DNA of 64,000 bases from Chryseobacterium sp. 52. GTDB taxonomy: Bacteria; Bacteroidota; Bacteroidia; Flavobacteriales; Weeksellaceae. Of the stretch, positions 38,336-48,207 are shown in pieces. The translations under genes were made by a program, and so were the position numbers. How positions within the stretch are numbered: position 1 is the first letter of the stretch; each line of letters begins with the position of its first letter. The notes below the pieces were generated by a model, which did no database searches, was not told the DNA's origin, and worked only from the letters and a program-made list of their open reading frames with translations. Location of the stretch: the NCBI RefSeq assembly GCF_002754245.1, contig NZ_PEEX01000001.1, positions 4,878,001-4,942,000 of the forward strand, given 5' to 3'.

Positions 38336-38371
38336 AACAAAGAAGTTGACAATCACAGTCAACTTTTTTTA
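38336..38371 (+). terminator. Terminator after the DUF3108-like gene
   Basis: The stem AAGTTGAC / GTCAACTT (loop AATCACA) is followed by a run of seven T. Confidence 0.93.
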
Positions 38372-38503
38372 TTTAACACCCTGTCCGAATCATAAAAACT
38401 CATCATCCCTCTTCTACAAATCAATTAATAAAATACTGATTATCAAAGCACAAAATTCAAAAATAAATCTACATACAGTGTATTACGTATGTTGTATTTT
38501 TTT

Positions 38504-38511
38504 TATCTTTG
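38504..38511 (+). promoter_or_regulatory. -7 promoter box upstream of the second leader peptide
   Basis: TATCTTTG matches TAnnTTTG, with a possible TTG upstream at 38492. It lies 81 bases before the ATG at 38592. Confidence 0.55.
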
Positions 38512-38591
38512 AATAACACATACACACCAAATCGTCAAAATCCTGATTGACATTAAATGTTCAGGAATGTAAAACAAACAAATTATTACGT

Positions 38592-38726
38592 ATGAAAAAT
38601 GCAAAATCATTAAGCAGAGATGCCCAAAAATCCATTCTTGGAGGTGCGGCAAGACTTGTGTGTTGCGAACGCGACGATCAGGGAAAATGTACTTTATGGA
38701 TCGGGCCGGGACAACACTGCCCATAA
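38592..38726 (+). CDS. Double-glycine leader peptide, second copy type
   Basis: A 44-residue open frame, exactly the length of the peptide at 7092-7226. The leader MKNAKSLSRDAQKSILGG ends in a double glycine. The mature part would be about 26 residues with four Cys (AARLVCCERDDQGKCTLW, then IGPGQHCP). The two leaders share the MKN start, the basic/polar run and the hydrophobic residues before GG, but the mature parts are unrelated. It has its own -7 box and terminator (38753-38778) and no neighbouring transporter, so the exporter must be elsewhere. Confidence 0.8.
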   Translation: MKNAKSLSRDAQKSILGGAARLVCCERDDQGKCTLWIGPGQHCP

Positions 38727-38752
38727 TTCAATGAGTTATTAGAGTTAAATAC

Positions 38753-38778
38753 AAAAGCCGGAAGTTTCCGGCTTTACT
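38753..38778 (+). terminator. Terminator after the second leader peptide
   Basis: The stem AAAGCCGGAA / TTTCCGGCTTT is followed by ACTTTTTT. Confidence 0.9.
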
Positions 38779-38901
38779 TTTTTCATTTTTCTGCCAAATT
38801 TTCACACTCGAAAACAAAACTCTGCCATTTCATCCACCAGCATCTGATGGCATACATTTAGAGAATTATAATGGAGAATTAATTAAAAAATAAAATATAT
38901 T

Positions 38902-39180
38902 ATGTCAGTAAACTTTAAACCATTAGCAGACAGAGTTCTTATCGAGCCTATCGCTGCAGAAACTAAAACAGCTTCAGGTATTATTATTCCGGACACTGCG
39001 AAAGAAAAGCCGCAGGAAGGTACTGTAGTAGCAGTAGGTCCAGGTAAAAAAGATGAGCCTACAACTGTTCAGGTAGGTGACAAAGTTCTTTACGGGAAAT
39101 ATTCAGGTTCTGAATTAAAATTAGACGGAAAAGATTACTTAATTGTAAAAGAAGGAGATTTATTAGGAGTTATCGGTTAA
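38902..39180 (+). CDS. groES: Co-chaperonin GroES
   Basis: A 92-residue Gro[44 protein letters not shown] holds the mobile loop (about residues 18-33), and the C-terminus [16 protein letters not shown] is typical. It caps the GroEL ring. It lies 94 bases upstream of groEL in the same direction. I see no CIRCE operator upstream, so control is probably by a sigma or other heat-shock route. Confidence 0.98.
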   Translation: MSVNFKPLADRVLIEPIAAETKTASGIIIPDTAKEKPQEGTVVAVGPGKKDEPTTVQVGDKVLYGKYSGSELKLDGKDYLIVKEGDLLGVIG

Positions 39181-39259
39181 TTTGTAAAAAGTAAAATGTA
39201 TTCATGTAAAATGACTTCATGAATATACATTCATTAATACATTGTACAAAGTACATTAA

Positions 39260-40900
<1,641 letters not shown>

Positions 40901-40925
40901 TCATCACCGATGCTTTAAATATATA

Positions 40926-40957
40926 AACCGCTCTACATTTGTAGGGCGGTTTTTTGT
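40926..40957 (+). terminator. groEL terminator (type A), parent copy
   Basis: The stem AACCGCTCTAC / GTAGGGCGGTT (loop ATTT) is followed by TTTTTG. The stretch between stop and stem (TCATCACCGATGC) defines 3' haplotype A. Confidence 0.95.
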
Positions 40958-41006
40958 ATATTAATTTTTGAAATACTAATTTTAAATATAATTTAAGATA
41001 AAAGAT

Positions 41007-41828
41007 ATGACAAAGAAATTATTATTAATACTTTTTATCCTACAAAATTTTATAAATCTATATTGTCAGCAGCACAAGTTTACTGATCTTGGAGAAGCTG
41101 TGAAATTTCCTGAAAATGTATATGAACTTAATTTAGATAAAAAGAACCTAACAAAAATTCCACTTGAGCTGAAAAAATTTAAAAATTTAAAAGTATTACG
41201 GCTGGTAGAAAATAATATTACTTCAATTCCTAATTGGATAGGCGAGCTGAAAAACTTAAAATATTTAAATCTCGGAGAAAATAAAATAAGTGCATTGCCT
41301 AACGAAATAGGAAATCTGGAAAATTTAATAGGTCTTGATTTGACATCAAATAATCTAACCACGCTACCTGATTCATTTGTTAATCTTAAAAACCTTGATT
41401 GGTTATGTCTTTATAAAAATAATAATTTCTCACACTTTCCTTCTAATTTTGGGAAGATGACTCAGTTAACCCAATTAAAATTAACAAGAAGTACTATAAA
41501 AGAACTGCCTAAGTCATTTCAAAATCTCACCAATCTGGAGCTTTTGGATTTAGGATATAATCCAAATTTGAAATTTCCTTTAATAATTACAAAGCTTGTT
41601 AATCTTGAATTCCTAAGTTTATATGGAAATGAAATAGAATCTATACCTAATGAAATTGTGAATCTGAAGAAGTTAAGAGAATTAAATCTTTCAAATAATA
41701 GAATTCATACAATTAATGAAAGAATTGGCGAACTCCAAAAATTATACGAATTAAAACTATTTGGGAATGACATCAAAACTGTTCCCAAATCACTTGAAGA
41801 TAACAAAGATTTAAGTATAAAACTTTAA
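41007..41828 (+). CDS. Secreted leucine-rich repeat protein
   Basis: A 273-residue protein with a signal peptide (to NLYC, about residue 20) and about nine tandem 23-residue LRR units of the LPxxIxxLxNLxxLxLxxN type, such as LPNEIGNLENLIGLDLTSNN and IPNEIVNLKKLRELNLSNNR. LRRs bind proteins, but the partner is unknown. It is the first cargo gene after groEL and is followed by the longest groEL remnant (41879-42078). Confidence 0.88.
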   Translation: MTKKLLLILFILQNFINLYCQQHKFTDLGEAVKFPENVYELNLDKKNLTKIPLELKKFKNLKVLRLVENNITSIPNWIGELKNLKYLNLGENKISALPNEIGNLENLIGLDLTSNNLTTLPDSFVNLKNLDWLCLYKNNNFSHFPSNFGKMTQLTQLKLTRSTIKELPKSFQNLTNLELLDLGYNPNLKFPLIITKLVNLEFLSLYGNEIESIPNEIVNLKKLRELNLSNNRIHTINERIGELQKLYELKLFGNDIKTVPKSLEDNKDLSIKL

Positions 41829-41878
41829 ACCAATGTGCAAACCCGATGTCGCGGATTTATAATCCGTGATTGGATTAA

Positions 41879-42078
41879 TCGGATACAACGCTAAAACTGA
41901 CGAGTATGTAAACATGCTTGAAGCAGGAATCATTGACCCTACGAAAGTAACAAGAGTTGCCCTTGAAAATGCAGCTTCTGTTTCTGGAATGCTTCTTACA
42001 ACTGAATGTGTAATCACTGAAGTGGAGAGTACAGAACCAGCTATGCCAATGGGAGGTGGAATGCCGGGAATGATGTAG
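41879..42078 (+). pseudogene. groEL 3' remnant 1 (about 200 bases, near-identical)
   Basis: It is homologous to groEL 40702-40900 with only a handful of changes (for example EVESTEP instead of EVKSAEP), same stop TAG and same type A 3' flank. The frame is open from a GTG at 41866 but lacks all functional chaperonin domains. The junction with cargo lies just after GATTTATAATCCG. Confidence 0.95.
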
Positions 42079-42103
42079 TCATCACCGATGCTTTAAATAT
42101 ATA

Positions 42104-42132
42104 AACCGCTCTGCTTTTGTAGGGCGGTTTTT
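42104..42132 (+). terminator. groEL-type terminator copy 1 (type A)
   Basis: AACCGCTCTGC...TGTAGGGCGGTTTT, preceded by the same TCATCACCGATGC as the parent. Confidence 0.93.
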
Positions 42133-42175
42133 ATTTTGCAAAAAGTCCATTGGACTTTTTACTTGAAACTTTATT

Positions 42176-42229
42176 CGCAATTGTATATATTGTATATTGA
42201 CGCAATGCGTAAATTCGGGTGTTGTGTGC
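42176..42229 (+). repeat. 5' leader element E1 with unit core GTTGTGTGC
   Basis: An AT-rich arm (GCAATTGTATATATTGTATA) is followed by the conserved GCAATGCGTAAATTCGGG and GTT. TAAATTCG resembles a -7 box with one mismatch, so the element may supply the promoter. The core GTTGTGTGC (42221-42229) has its exact inverse complement at 42692-42700. Confidence 0.85.
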
Positions 42230-42288
42230 AATGGCAATATCGACACCGACTAGACATTAAGACTTTTGAATAAAAAAACGAAAAATAA

Positions 42289-42711
42289 TTGAAAATAAAC
42301 TTTTTAGAATATCCTAAGACAATAAAAATATTGCTAGCAATCTATGTTTTAGGTTTTGCCATTGGGACAACTACTCATGTATTGGACTTGTTAAATCATG
42401 GCTTAATACTTAATAAAAATGTGTCTACGTGGAAAAACATATATTGGGTATCGTTAACTTTCTTAGATTTTTTAGCTATTATCTTAATTTTAAGAAGTAT
42501 TGTTCCAGCTTTAATAATATCTAATTTAATCATTGTTTCAGACGTACTAATAAATACAAACGGGTTGACATTTGAAAGATTTGGCAATTCTGATGATTAT
42601 AAAATAGTTTTACAAATAATCTTTGGACTTTATATATTATCAACGACTCCAATAATTTTACGACTGCATACCAGGGACAGAAAAAGCCACAGCACACAAC
42701 ATCAGGTTTAA
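42289..42711 (+). CDS. Small integral membrane protein, cassette cargo
   Basis: A 140-residue protein with four membrane helices (about residues 12-30, 50-68, 70-90, 105-122) and no family that I recognise. The start is TTG at 42289. The last codons (DRKSHSTQHQV) are written by the 3' recombination-like site that contains GCACACAAC, so the reading frame runs into the site as in some integron cassettes. It lies between leader E1 and a groEL-type terminator. Confidence 0.65.
   Translation: MKINFLEYPKTIKILLAIYVLGFAIGTTTHVLDLLNHGLILNKNVSTWKNIYWVSLTFLDFLAIILILRSIVPALIISNLIIVSDVLINTNGLTFERFGNSDDYKIVLQIIFGLYILSTTPIILRLHTRDRKSHSTQHQV
42692..42700 (+). repeat. Inverse core GCACACAAC closing unit E1
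   Basis: Exact inverse complement of GTTGTGTGC at 42221-42229. It is followed by a stem-loop-like stretch (TGCCCG near 42716 paired with CGGGCA near 42798). Confidence 0.75.
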
Positions 42712-42852
42712 ATTATGCCCGGATGACGTGGTTCTTGAAAGTTTCTGCCTTTTAATTGCTTTAGTGCTCGGGCGACAATGAAGTGCTTTTAATCGGGCAC
42801 AATATAAACCGGTAAACATTATCGGCAATTATAATGAGACCATTTAATATAC

Positions 42853-42882
42853 AACCGCTCTATTTTTATAGTCGGTTTTTTG
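42853..42882 (+). terminator. groEL-type terminator copy 2 (type C, no coding remnant)
   Basis: GAGACCATTTAATATACAACC...TCGGTTTTTT matches the type C flank seen at 47.1 kb, but the groEL codons before it are gone. Confidence 0.85.
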
Positions 42883-42933
42883 TTTAAATTATGGTTTTCA
42901 ATAAGGAAATAGTATATTTATATTCTTATATTT

Positions 42934-43029
42934 AAATGATTAGCAAATAGATAACAAAAAATAAAATAGCATTCGCGCAATTATATATATTTTATATTGG
43001 CGCAATGCGTAAATTCGGGTGTTGTCTGC
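42934..43029 (+). repeat. 5' leader element E2 with unit core GTTGTCTGC
   Basis: Very like E6 at 60940-61058. Similarity extends upstream through AAATAGTATATT to the preceding terminator in both places, so terminator and leader travel as one block. The core is at 43021-43029. Confidence 0.88.
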
Positions 43030-43062
43030 AACCCTATAAAAAATACAGCGATCAAACGAAAG

Positions 43063-43659
43063 ATGAGAAAATTAATTTTTACTGCTACTCTACTTTTTAG
43101 TAGTTTTCTTTTTGCACAAAGTTTTGAAACTTATGCAAATCCTAAAGTTTCTGAAATTCAGAAAAATTTTAAATTCAAAAAGTATTCTAAAAAATTACTT
43201 GCTGAATTTTCGAAGCAAATTGTTGAAGAACCAAACAAAATTGTAACTGTTTCTGAATTTATTCCAGGAGAAATAATTGGCTGGAACAATGAACGTGGAA
43301 GTTATAAATCTTCTCAAGTATTCAAAATAAATGATGGAAAATTATTAGCCGTTGAAACTGAGCCAAATTCTGAAACTTTTATGAAAATTATAAATGCTTA
43401 TGCTCCAAAAAACACGTATTTTGAATTTAATTCAATTGGAGGAAGAAATTATGATGCTGAATTTGTGAAAAAACAAAAAAATGGAAAATATTTAATGGCA
43501 ATAAATTTAATTGCTTTGAAAAATGATTCTGATGGTTCAAATTCTAATTTTGATAATTCGTCACTTTATAATTTAGAATATGAAACTTTAGATTTTAAAA
43601 CGTTCAAGCCTTTAAAAATAAAAAAAACGGAAAGTAAAAACTGGATAACTATTAAATAA
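43063..43659 (+). CDS. Secreted protein of unknown function, cassette cargo
   Basis: A 198-residue protein with a signal peptide (MRKLIFTATLLFSSFLFAQ) and a beta-rich body without known motifs. I start at the ATG at 43063. The frame stays open upstream through the leader element to a TTG at 42997 but that part is the repeat itself. The gene is clearly richer in A and T than the core genes, a sign of transfer. The inverse core CATACAAC follows 10 bases after the stop. Confidence 0.7.
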   Translation: MRKLIFTATLLFSSFLFAQSFETYANPKVSEIQKNFKFKKYSKKLLAEFSKQIVEEPNKIVTVSEFIPGEIIGWNNERGSYKSSQVFKINDGKLLAVETEPNSETFMKIINAYAPKNTYFEFNSIGGRNYDAEFVKKQKNGKYLMAINLIALKNDSDGSNSNFDNSSLYNLEYETLDFKTFKPLKIKKTESKNWITIK

Positions 43660-43667
43660 AAAGGCTT

Positions 43668-43675
43668 CATACAAC
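43668..43675 (+). repeat. Inverse core CATACAAC closing unit E2
   Basis: Pairs with GTTGTCTG at 43021 with one mismatch. It is followed by AAGGTATTGGCAA, also seen after the inverse core at 50092 (ATTGTATTGGCAA). Confidence 0.6.
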
Positions 43676-43828
43676 AAGGTATTGGCAATTATAACTAAAC
43701 ACTATATTTCAAAAAATATGTATTAAAGATAAGGAATCAAGTTCTTCCTCACTAGACATCTCTTATCTTGTTGATTCAATGATTTATTATGGAAAAGTAA
43801 TTTTATTAGTGCATAGAAATGATATATC

Positions 43829-43930
43829 TCGCTACCGCACGAATCGTGTGGCTTTGGTTTTTAGATTAAATTATTACAATTTTTAATTTATAATACTTAA
43901 CCACATGAAAGGATTCGTGCGGTAGCGGGG
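43829..43930. repeat. 100-bp palindromic element P1
   Basis: Outer arms CTCGCTACCGCACGAATC and GGATTCGTGCGGTAGCGG pair almost perfectly around an AT-rich centre that contains a second small inverted repeat (CGTGTGGCTTTGG / CCACATG). One of six copies, all confined to 43.8-62.2 kb. Confidence 0.93.
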
Positions 43931-43993
43931 GAACTTTAGTACAAAACTGAACGGAAGTGCTTCGAATTCCCCAACATCGCAAAACCCTAAACC

Positions 43994-44003
43994 GTTACCT
44001 GCT
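43994..44003 (+). repeat. Unit core GTTACCTGCT with preceding right half-site
   Basis: The preceding GCAAAACCCTAAACC (43979-43993) is the complement of the GGTTTTGCG stretch following the closing core at 44891. Together they form the two halves of an attC-like imperfect hairpin. The closing inverse core is at 44891-44900, an exact 10-base match. Confidence 0.75.
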
Positions 44004-44035
44004 ATTTTTGAAGAACCGAACGCAAGACAGAAAAC

Positions 44036-44887
44036 ATGAACAAAAAGACACTTTCAATATTAAAGAAAATCTACTTTCACGAAAATGGATTTTATAATTT
44101 ATCCCTTGACAGAATCGAATATAAAATTCCAACGTCTGTAACACAGGTTGATTTGAAATTGTTAGAAACCATTGGACTGAAACCAAATAATTTTGAAACT
44201 TTTGACCACGATAATTCTTTGGACAGATTGCTAAAACTTCGAGAAAATAAAAAATTGACACTCGACTTTGTAACGGCAATGTTTATAAAAGGTGTGACAG
44301 GAGAATTGCCAAGAGGAAGACAAACCTTAATGAGCTATTTGTATTTAAAGCATTTACCAAAGCACGAATTTGTGGGTAAGGAGAGTTGCGAAATATGTGG
44401 TTTGCCAAAATTTAAGACAGAAGATAAAACACACCAACTTTACACGTATTATTTAGGACATTCTTGGAATGAAACTCCGCTTAGTTTTTTAACTGAGCTT
44501 GAAGAAGCTCTGACTTTTGAGAAGCCCGAAATAACAAAATCTGACCGAGACAAGTTAACCGAATTAATAGAGTTCACTACAAAAGCTGATAATACGGAAA
44601 CACCAGGGAAACTGGAAAAAAGAATTGCGTCAGACAAAATTTTAGAGCAAACTGACAAATATAAACGTTATGGAATTTTACAAACACTTGCCGAATGTGG
44701 AATTTTACCTAATAAATTAATTAGTCCTAAATATGAAAAATTTGCAAGTAGAAAAGAATTATGGGACGCAAGTAAAAAACTAACAACATCACATCGTTCA
44801 GACATTATTTTGCCTTTAGCTGGTTGGAAAGGAGAAAATAGTGTTAATATAAAACGTTTCAATGAAATATTCAATCCGACAAAATAA
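44036..44887 (+). CDS. Protein of unknown function with a CxxC pair, cassette cargo
   Basis: A 283-residue soluble protein, no signal peptide and no known domain. Visible features are a CEICGLP motif (about residues 119-125), possibly half of a metal site, and a Lys/Glu-rich helical middle. It fills the unit bounded by GTTACCTGCT (43994) and AGCAGGTAAC (44891). The stop codon is four bases before the closing core. Confidence 0.65.
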   Translation: MNKKTLSILKKIYFHENGFYNLSLDRIEYKIPTSVTQVDLKLLETIGLKPNNFETFDHDNSLDRLLKLRENKKLTLDFVTAMFIKGVTGELPRGRQTLMSYLYLKHLPKHEFVGKESCEICGLPKFKTEDKTHQLYTYYLGHSWNETPLSFLTELEEALTFEKPEITKSDRDKLTELIEFTTKADNTETPGKLEKRIASDKILEQTDKYKRYGILQTLAECGILPNKLISPKYEKFASRKELWDASKKLTTSHRSDIILPLAGWKGENSVNIKRFNEIFNPTK

Positions 44888-44890
44888 AAC

Positions 44891-44900
44891 AGCAGGTAAC
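44891..44900 (+). repeat. Inverse core AGCAGGTAAC
   Basis: Exact inverse complement of GTTACCTGCT at 43994. It continues with AAGCGGTTTTGCG, a left half-site like TAACAAGGGTTTTGC at 62021. Confidence 0.8.
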
Positions 44901-44936
44901 AAGCGGTTTTGCGTCAGGCTAAAAGGCAACACATAA

Positions 44937-45659
44937 ATGAGAAGAAATTTAATAATTATTGCAATTACTATCACCGTTTTAAACTTGCTTGGCTGTATAG
45001 AACAGTCGAAAAAAGTGGATAGCAAACTTCCAAAAGAAACGCAGGCGCAACTTAATCAATCATTAGAAACCTTTAATAATAAATCAATGTATTTAAATCT
45101 GAATTTAGAAAAATTTAAAGAAAATTGGGGTTCAACGGCTGTTCCAACAGAATTAGAAAAACTGATTGATTTTCAAACCAATATTTCTGCTCCGGAATTT
45201 TATTCGCAGGGTTTTGCTGTAACAATAGACGACAAAGGAGGGCTAATAAGTTGGAGTAACAACCCATCATTTATAGATAAGCTACACCCTTTTGCGCAAG
45301 CCAACGGCACAGGTTCATTTTATGCAATTTGGAATGACGGAACCTCAAAACCGATTAACGAAATGCCCATTGTGGTATTTGGCGATGAAGGCGGAACACA
45401 TATTGTAGCCGAAAATATGTTGCAATTCCTTCATTTGATAACATTTGACGCCGAAATTTTGGTTGAATTTGATCAAGCCTATTTCGAAAAATACGAAGAT
45501 TATGAGGAAAGCAGAGACTTGGGCAAATATCTGAATTGGCTGAAAGAAAAATACAATTTAAATCAAATTCAAAACCCTTCCGAAATTATTTCTGCTGCAC
45601 AAGAAAAATATAAAGCACAGTTTGACAAATGGTTTAAACAATATTATAAAATTGGATAA
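44937..45659 (+). CDS. Lipoprotein with an SMI1/KNR4 (SUKH)-like segment
   Basis: A 240-residue protein. A lipobox (NLLGC, Cys at about 19) suggests an outer or inner membrane lipoprotein. The segment LHPFAQANGTGSFYAIWNDG ... PIVVFGDEGGTHIVAENMLQFL strongly resembles SMI1/KNR4-like proteins, some of which are immunity proteins for polymorphic toxins. No toxin gene adjoins it, so that role is a guess. It is followed at 45739 by a second GTTACCTGCT core. Confidence 0.7.
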   Translation: MRRNLIIIAITITVLNLLGCIEQSKKVDSKLPKETQAQLNQSLETFNNKSMYLNLNLEKFKENWGSTAVPTELEKLIDFQTNISAPEFYSQGFAVTIDDKGGLISWSNNPSFIDKLHPFAQANGTGSFYAIWNDGTSKPINEMPIVVFGDEGGTHIVAENMLQFLHLITFDAEILVEFDQAYFEKYEDYEESRDLGKYLNWLKEKYNLNQIQNPSEIISAAQEKYKAQFDKWFKQYYKIG

Positions 45660-45738
45660 GAATGCGTTTTATTAGGCAAAATTTATTGAACAATGACTTC
45701 GTGTATTGAAAGAATACAACAGTAATAAAGCCCGAACC

Positions 45739-45748
45739 GTTACCTGCT
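45739..45748 (+). repeat. Second GTTACCTGCT core
   Basis: A direct repeat of the core at 43994, also preceded by GAACC. It bounds the unit holding the 44937-45659 gene. Confidence 0.65.
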
Positions 45749-45766
45749 AGGATAATAAAGACACAT

Positions 45767-45877
45767 CCCTCGCTACCGCACGAATCCTTTCGTGTAGCTT
45801 TGGCTTTTAGATTATATTATTACAATGTAAATTTATAATACTTTAAACCACACGAAAGGATTCGTTCGGTAGCGGGG
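45767..45877. repeat. 100-bp palindromic element P2
   Basis: CCCTCGCTACCGCACGAATC pairs with GGATTCGTTCGGTAGCGGGG. It abuts groEL remnant 2 directly. Confidence 0.93.
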
Positions 45878-45947
45878 TGTTATCACTGAAGTGAAGAGCG
45901 CTGAACCTGCTATGCCAATGGGAGGTGGAATGCCGGGAATGATGTAG
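45877..45947 (+). pseudogene. groEL 3' remnant 2 (about 70 bases)
   Basis: From TATCACTGAAGTGAAGAGCG to ATGATGTAG, it is nearly identical to the parent end. The 3' flank is TCTTAACTACC (type B, shared with remnant 4). Confidence 0.93.
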
Positions 45948-45970
45948 TCTTAACTACCATATATAAATTA

Positions 45971-46003
45971 AAACCGCTCTATAAAAATAGAGCGGTTTTT
46001 TGT
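45971..46003 (+). terminator. groEL-type terminator copy 3 (type B)
   Basis: AAACCGCTCTATAAAAATAGAGCGGTTTTTT, a perfect stem. Confidence 0.95.
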
Positions 46004-46030
46004 ATTATATTTGACAACTAGCCATGATCT

Positions 46031-46930
46031 ATGAAAATCAACTTTTTTTCTAACTTATATATTTTGCTATTATTAATAGCTTTGCCAGAAATGGTATTTT
46101 CACAATCGGCCGACTTTACCATTCAGGATGTAAAGTTTGAAAGTCAGAATATTACTCTTGCAGGCTCCATTTTAGAACCTAAAAATCCATTGGTAGCAGT
46201 TGTCATTGTTCACGGGTCAGATCCGGTAAAAAGAGAAATGGAATTCGCAAAACGTCTTGCCAAGGAAGGCATTGCTGTATTCACCTACGACAAACGCGGA
46301 GTTGGAGAATCTGGTGGTGTATATGTAGGACCCTCTGTGGGCACCAATAATATTGACACTACTAATCTTACTTTATTGGCTCAGGATGCCAATGCAGCTG
46401 TAGAAACGTTTCAGACCTATTTAAAAGATAAAAAAATACCCATTGGATTAGTCGGATTTAGCCAGGCGGGATGGATAATCCCAATTGCTGCAAGCAAAAA
46501 TCCACAAATTGACTTTATGGTTTTATTTAGCTGCCCTACCATTACCACTCTGGAACAACTTCGATTTCAGTTTTATACCAATGGAAACAATAGTTTTTGG
46601 GAAAATCACACAGAAGCAGATGCTATTGAGCATACCAGAAATGATCCGGACAAATATCAATTTGCAGCCACTGACCCCAAAACCTATCTGAATACCCTTT
46701 CAATTCCCGGACTTTGGCTTTTTGGTGAAAAAGACATACAGATTCCGGTAAAGTTGTGTATAGAGCAATTGAACACCCTTAAAGTTCAAGGCAAGCCTTT
46801 CGAATACACTCTTTTTTCTAAACTGGGACACAACACTTCTTCCGGCAATGATACAGTACCTGTCGATATTGCTGTACAATGGATAAAGCAGAAAGCTTTG
46901 AATAGTAAAAAATCTAAATTTTCAAAATAA
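46031..46930 (+). CDS. Secreted alpha/beta hydrolase
   Basis: A 299-residue hydrolase with a signal peptide (to MVFSQS). It has the oxyanion region IVHGSDP, FTYDKRGVGESGG, a nucleophile elbow GFSQAGW (Ser about 144), an acid near GEKDIQIP and the catalytic His in LGHNT near the C-terminus. It looks like a serine-aminopeptidase or acyl-hydrolase type esterase. It follows terminator copy 3 directly, without a leader element. Confidence 0.9.
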   Translation: MKINFFSNLYILLLLIALPEMVFSQSADFTIQDVKFESQNITLAGSILEPKNPLVAVVIVHGSDPVKREMEFAKRLAKEGIAVFTYDKRGVGESGGVYVGPSVGTNNIDTTNLTLLAQDANAAVETFQTYLKDKKIPIGLVGFSQAGWIIPIAASKNPQIDFMVLFSCPTITTLEQLRFQFYTNGNNSFWENHTEADAIEHTRNDPDKYQFAATDPKTYLNTLSIPGLWLFGEKDIQIPVKLCIEQLNTLKVQGKPFEYTLFSKLGHNTSSGNDTVPVDIAVQWIKQKALNSKKSKFSK

Positions 46931-46937
46931 AGCACTG

Positions 46938-47095
46938 TTACAGGTACTATAGACCCTACGAAAGTAACAAGAGTTGCCCTTGAAAATGCAGCTTCTGTTT
47001 CTGGAATGCTTCTTACAACTGAGTACGTAATCACTGAAATTAAGAGCACTGAACCTGCTATGCCAATGGGAGGTGGAATGCCGGGAATGATGTAA
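46938..47095 (+). pseudogene. groEL 3' remnant 3 (about 155 bases)
   Basis: It starts near CAGG...GACCCTACG (homologous to groEL about 40748) and ends ATGATGTAA. The stop is TAA and the flank is CAGCATATCGCTGAGACC (type C). Changes such as [14 protein letters not shown] distinguish it from the parent. Confidence 0.93.
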
Positions 47096-47124
47096 CAGCA
47101 TATCGCTGAGACCATTTAATATAC

Positions 47125-47156
47125 TAACCGTCCTATTTTTATAGGGCGGTTTTTTA
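47125..47156 (+). terminator. groEL-type terminator copy 4 (type C)
   Basis: AACCGTCCTATTTTTATAGGGCGGTTTTTT. Confidence 0.93.
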
Positions 47157-47181
47157 TTACAAAAATTTAATTTGAAATCAA

Positions 47182-48189
47182 ATGAAACACTATACGCAAC
47201 AAGAATTAGAGCACGGAGGAAACTCCGAAGAAGAACAAAAAAGACTTAGAATGATATTTGAAGATCTGAAACAAAAAGCTCTCACTAAAAAATTGTTATT
47301 AGAAAGAGAAAAAGAATTTTTATGTACTTCAATCAATCACTCCTTAATTAAAAGTGACGGAAATCCAGAAGATTTTGATTTTTGTGAAGATTATATTTTC
47401 AGAGGTTTATATTTAACATATTATGGTCAAAGTGAGAATGGACCTTTTTATAAACCTCATGGAACAACTATTATTCAAGTTAGCGAGAGCGAAAAGAAAA
47501 AAGACCTACAAAAACTTGATAAAATAGCGAAAGAATGGGAAAAAACGATTAACATAACCAATCATAAAGAACAGTTATTACAAGATCTCTCTTCAGAAAT
47601 AAGACAAGAAGATTTAAAAGGGTTAAATAAAAAGTTCCCTAAGTTAATTAGGAAATTAAAAAGAAAGAATGAAGCATTTATTTATGAGAAAAGAAAATTA
47701 CTTCTTCACTCCAAATTTATTTATTTAATGGTAAAATCAATATCACAAAACTTTGATTCAATAGATTTTGAAATACCTTTTTCAAAAAGCACTATTGAAA
47801 TAACACCATATTCTTTTGTACATATTATTAATAGACATTATGCAGAAAAAATAAAGAACAAACCAGACAAAACATATCATTACAAAAATTTCTACCCTAA
47901 AGAGTTACACCTTGATTTAAAAAATATATTATTAGAGATTGACAAACACAACATCATTGATTTAAATACTCAAGATAACTTTATTTTCATCTATGACAAT
48001 GTTACATATCATATTTGGATACAAAAAAGGAACAAACAAATTCAAGGAAAAAAAGGAAACATTGAATTTTTTAGATTACAATCATTCTATCCAATATATG
48101 ATAAAACAGAGTTAGAAATTAAACTAAATTATAGTGAATATAAAATCAATGATAGAATTTCTCTATTTATAAACGGTACTAAAAGTTAA
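47182..48189 (+). CDS. Unknown protein, possibly with a nuclease-like C-terminal half
   Basis: A 335-residue, Lys-rich and very AT-rich protein without signal peptide. The N-terminal half is helical and probably coiled (about 85-165). The C-terminal half contains SFVHIINRHYAEKI (about 212-225). An H-I-x-x-R-H pattern of this kind is seen in barnase/EndoU/colicin-like nuclease folds of phage and toxin proteins, which would make it a toxin or defence nuclease. The match is only a short motif. It sits alone between groEL-type terminator 4 and groEL remnant 4. Confidence 0.6.
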   Translation: MKHYTQQELEHGGNSEEEQKRLRMIFEDLKQKALTKKLLLEREKEFLCTSINHSLIKSDGNPEDFDFCEDYIFRGLYLTYYGQSENGPFYKPHGTTIIQVSESEKKKDLQKLDKIAKEWEKTINITNHKEQLLQDLSSEIRQEDLKGLNKKFPKLIRKLKRKNEAFIYEKRKLLLHSKFIYLMVKSISQNFDSIDFEIPFSKSTIEITPYSFVHIINRHYAEKIKNKPDKTYHYKNFYPKELHLDLKNILLEIDKHNIIDLNTQDNFIFIYDNVTYHIWIQKRNKQIQGKKGNIEFFRLQSFYPIYDKTELEIKLNYSEYKINDRISLFINGTKS

Positions 48190-48207
48190 AGCATTTCTGG
48201 CTAATAC

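Noticed and set aside
38780..38901. Search for a CIRCE operator upstream of groES
   Set aside because: No TTAGCACTC-N9-GAGTGCTAA-like inverted repeat is present.
41866..42078. A 70-residue open frame from GTG covering groEL remnant 1
   Set aside because: It encodes only the last part of GroEL without its own promoter or start signal; treated as a remnant, not a gene.
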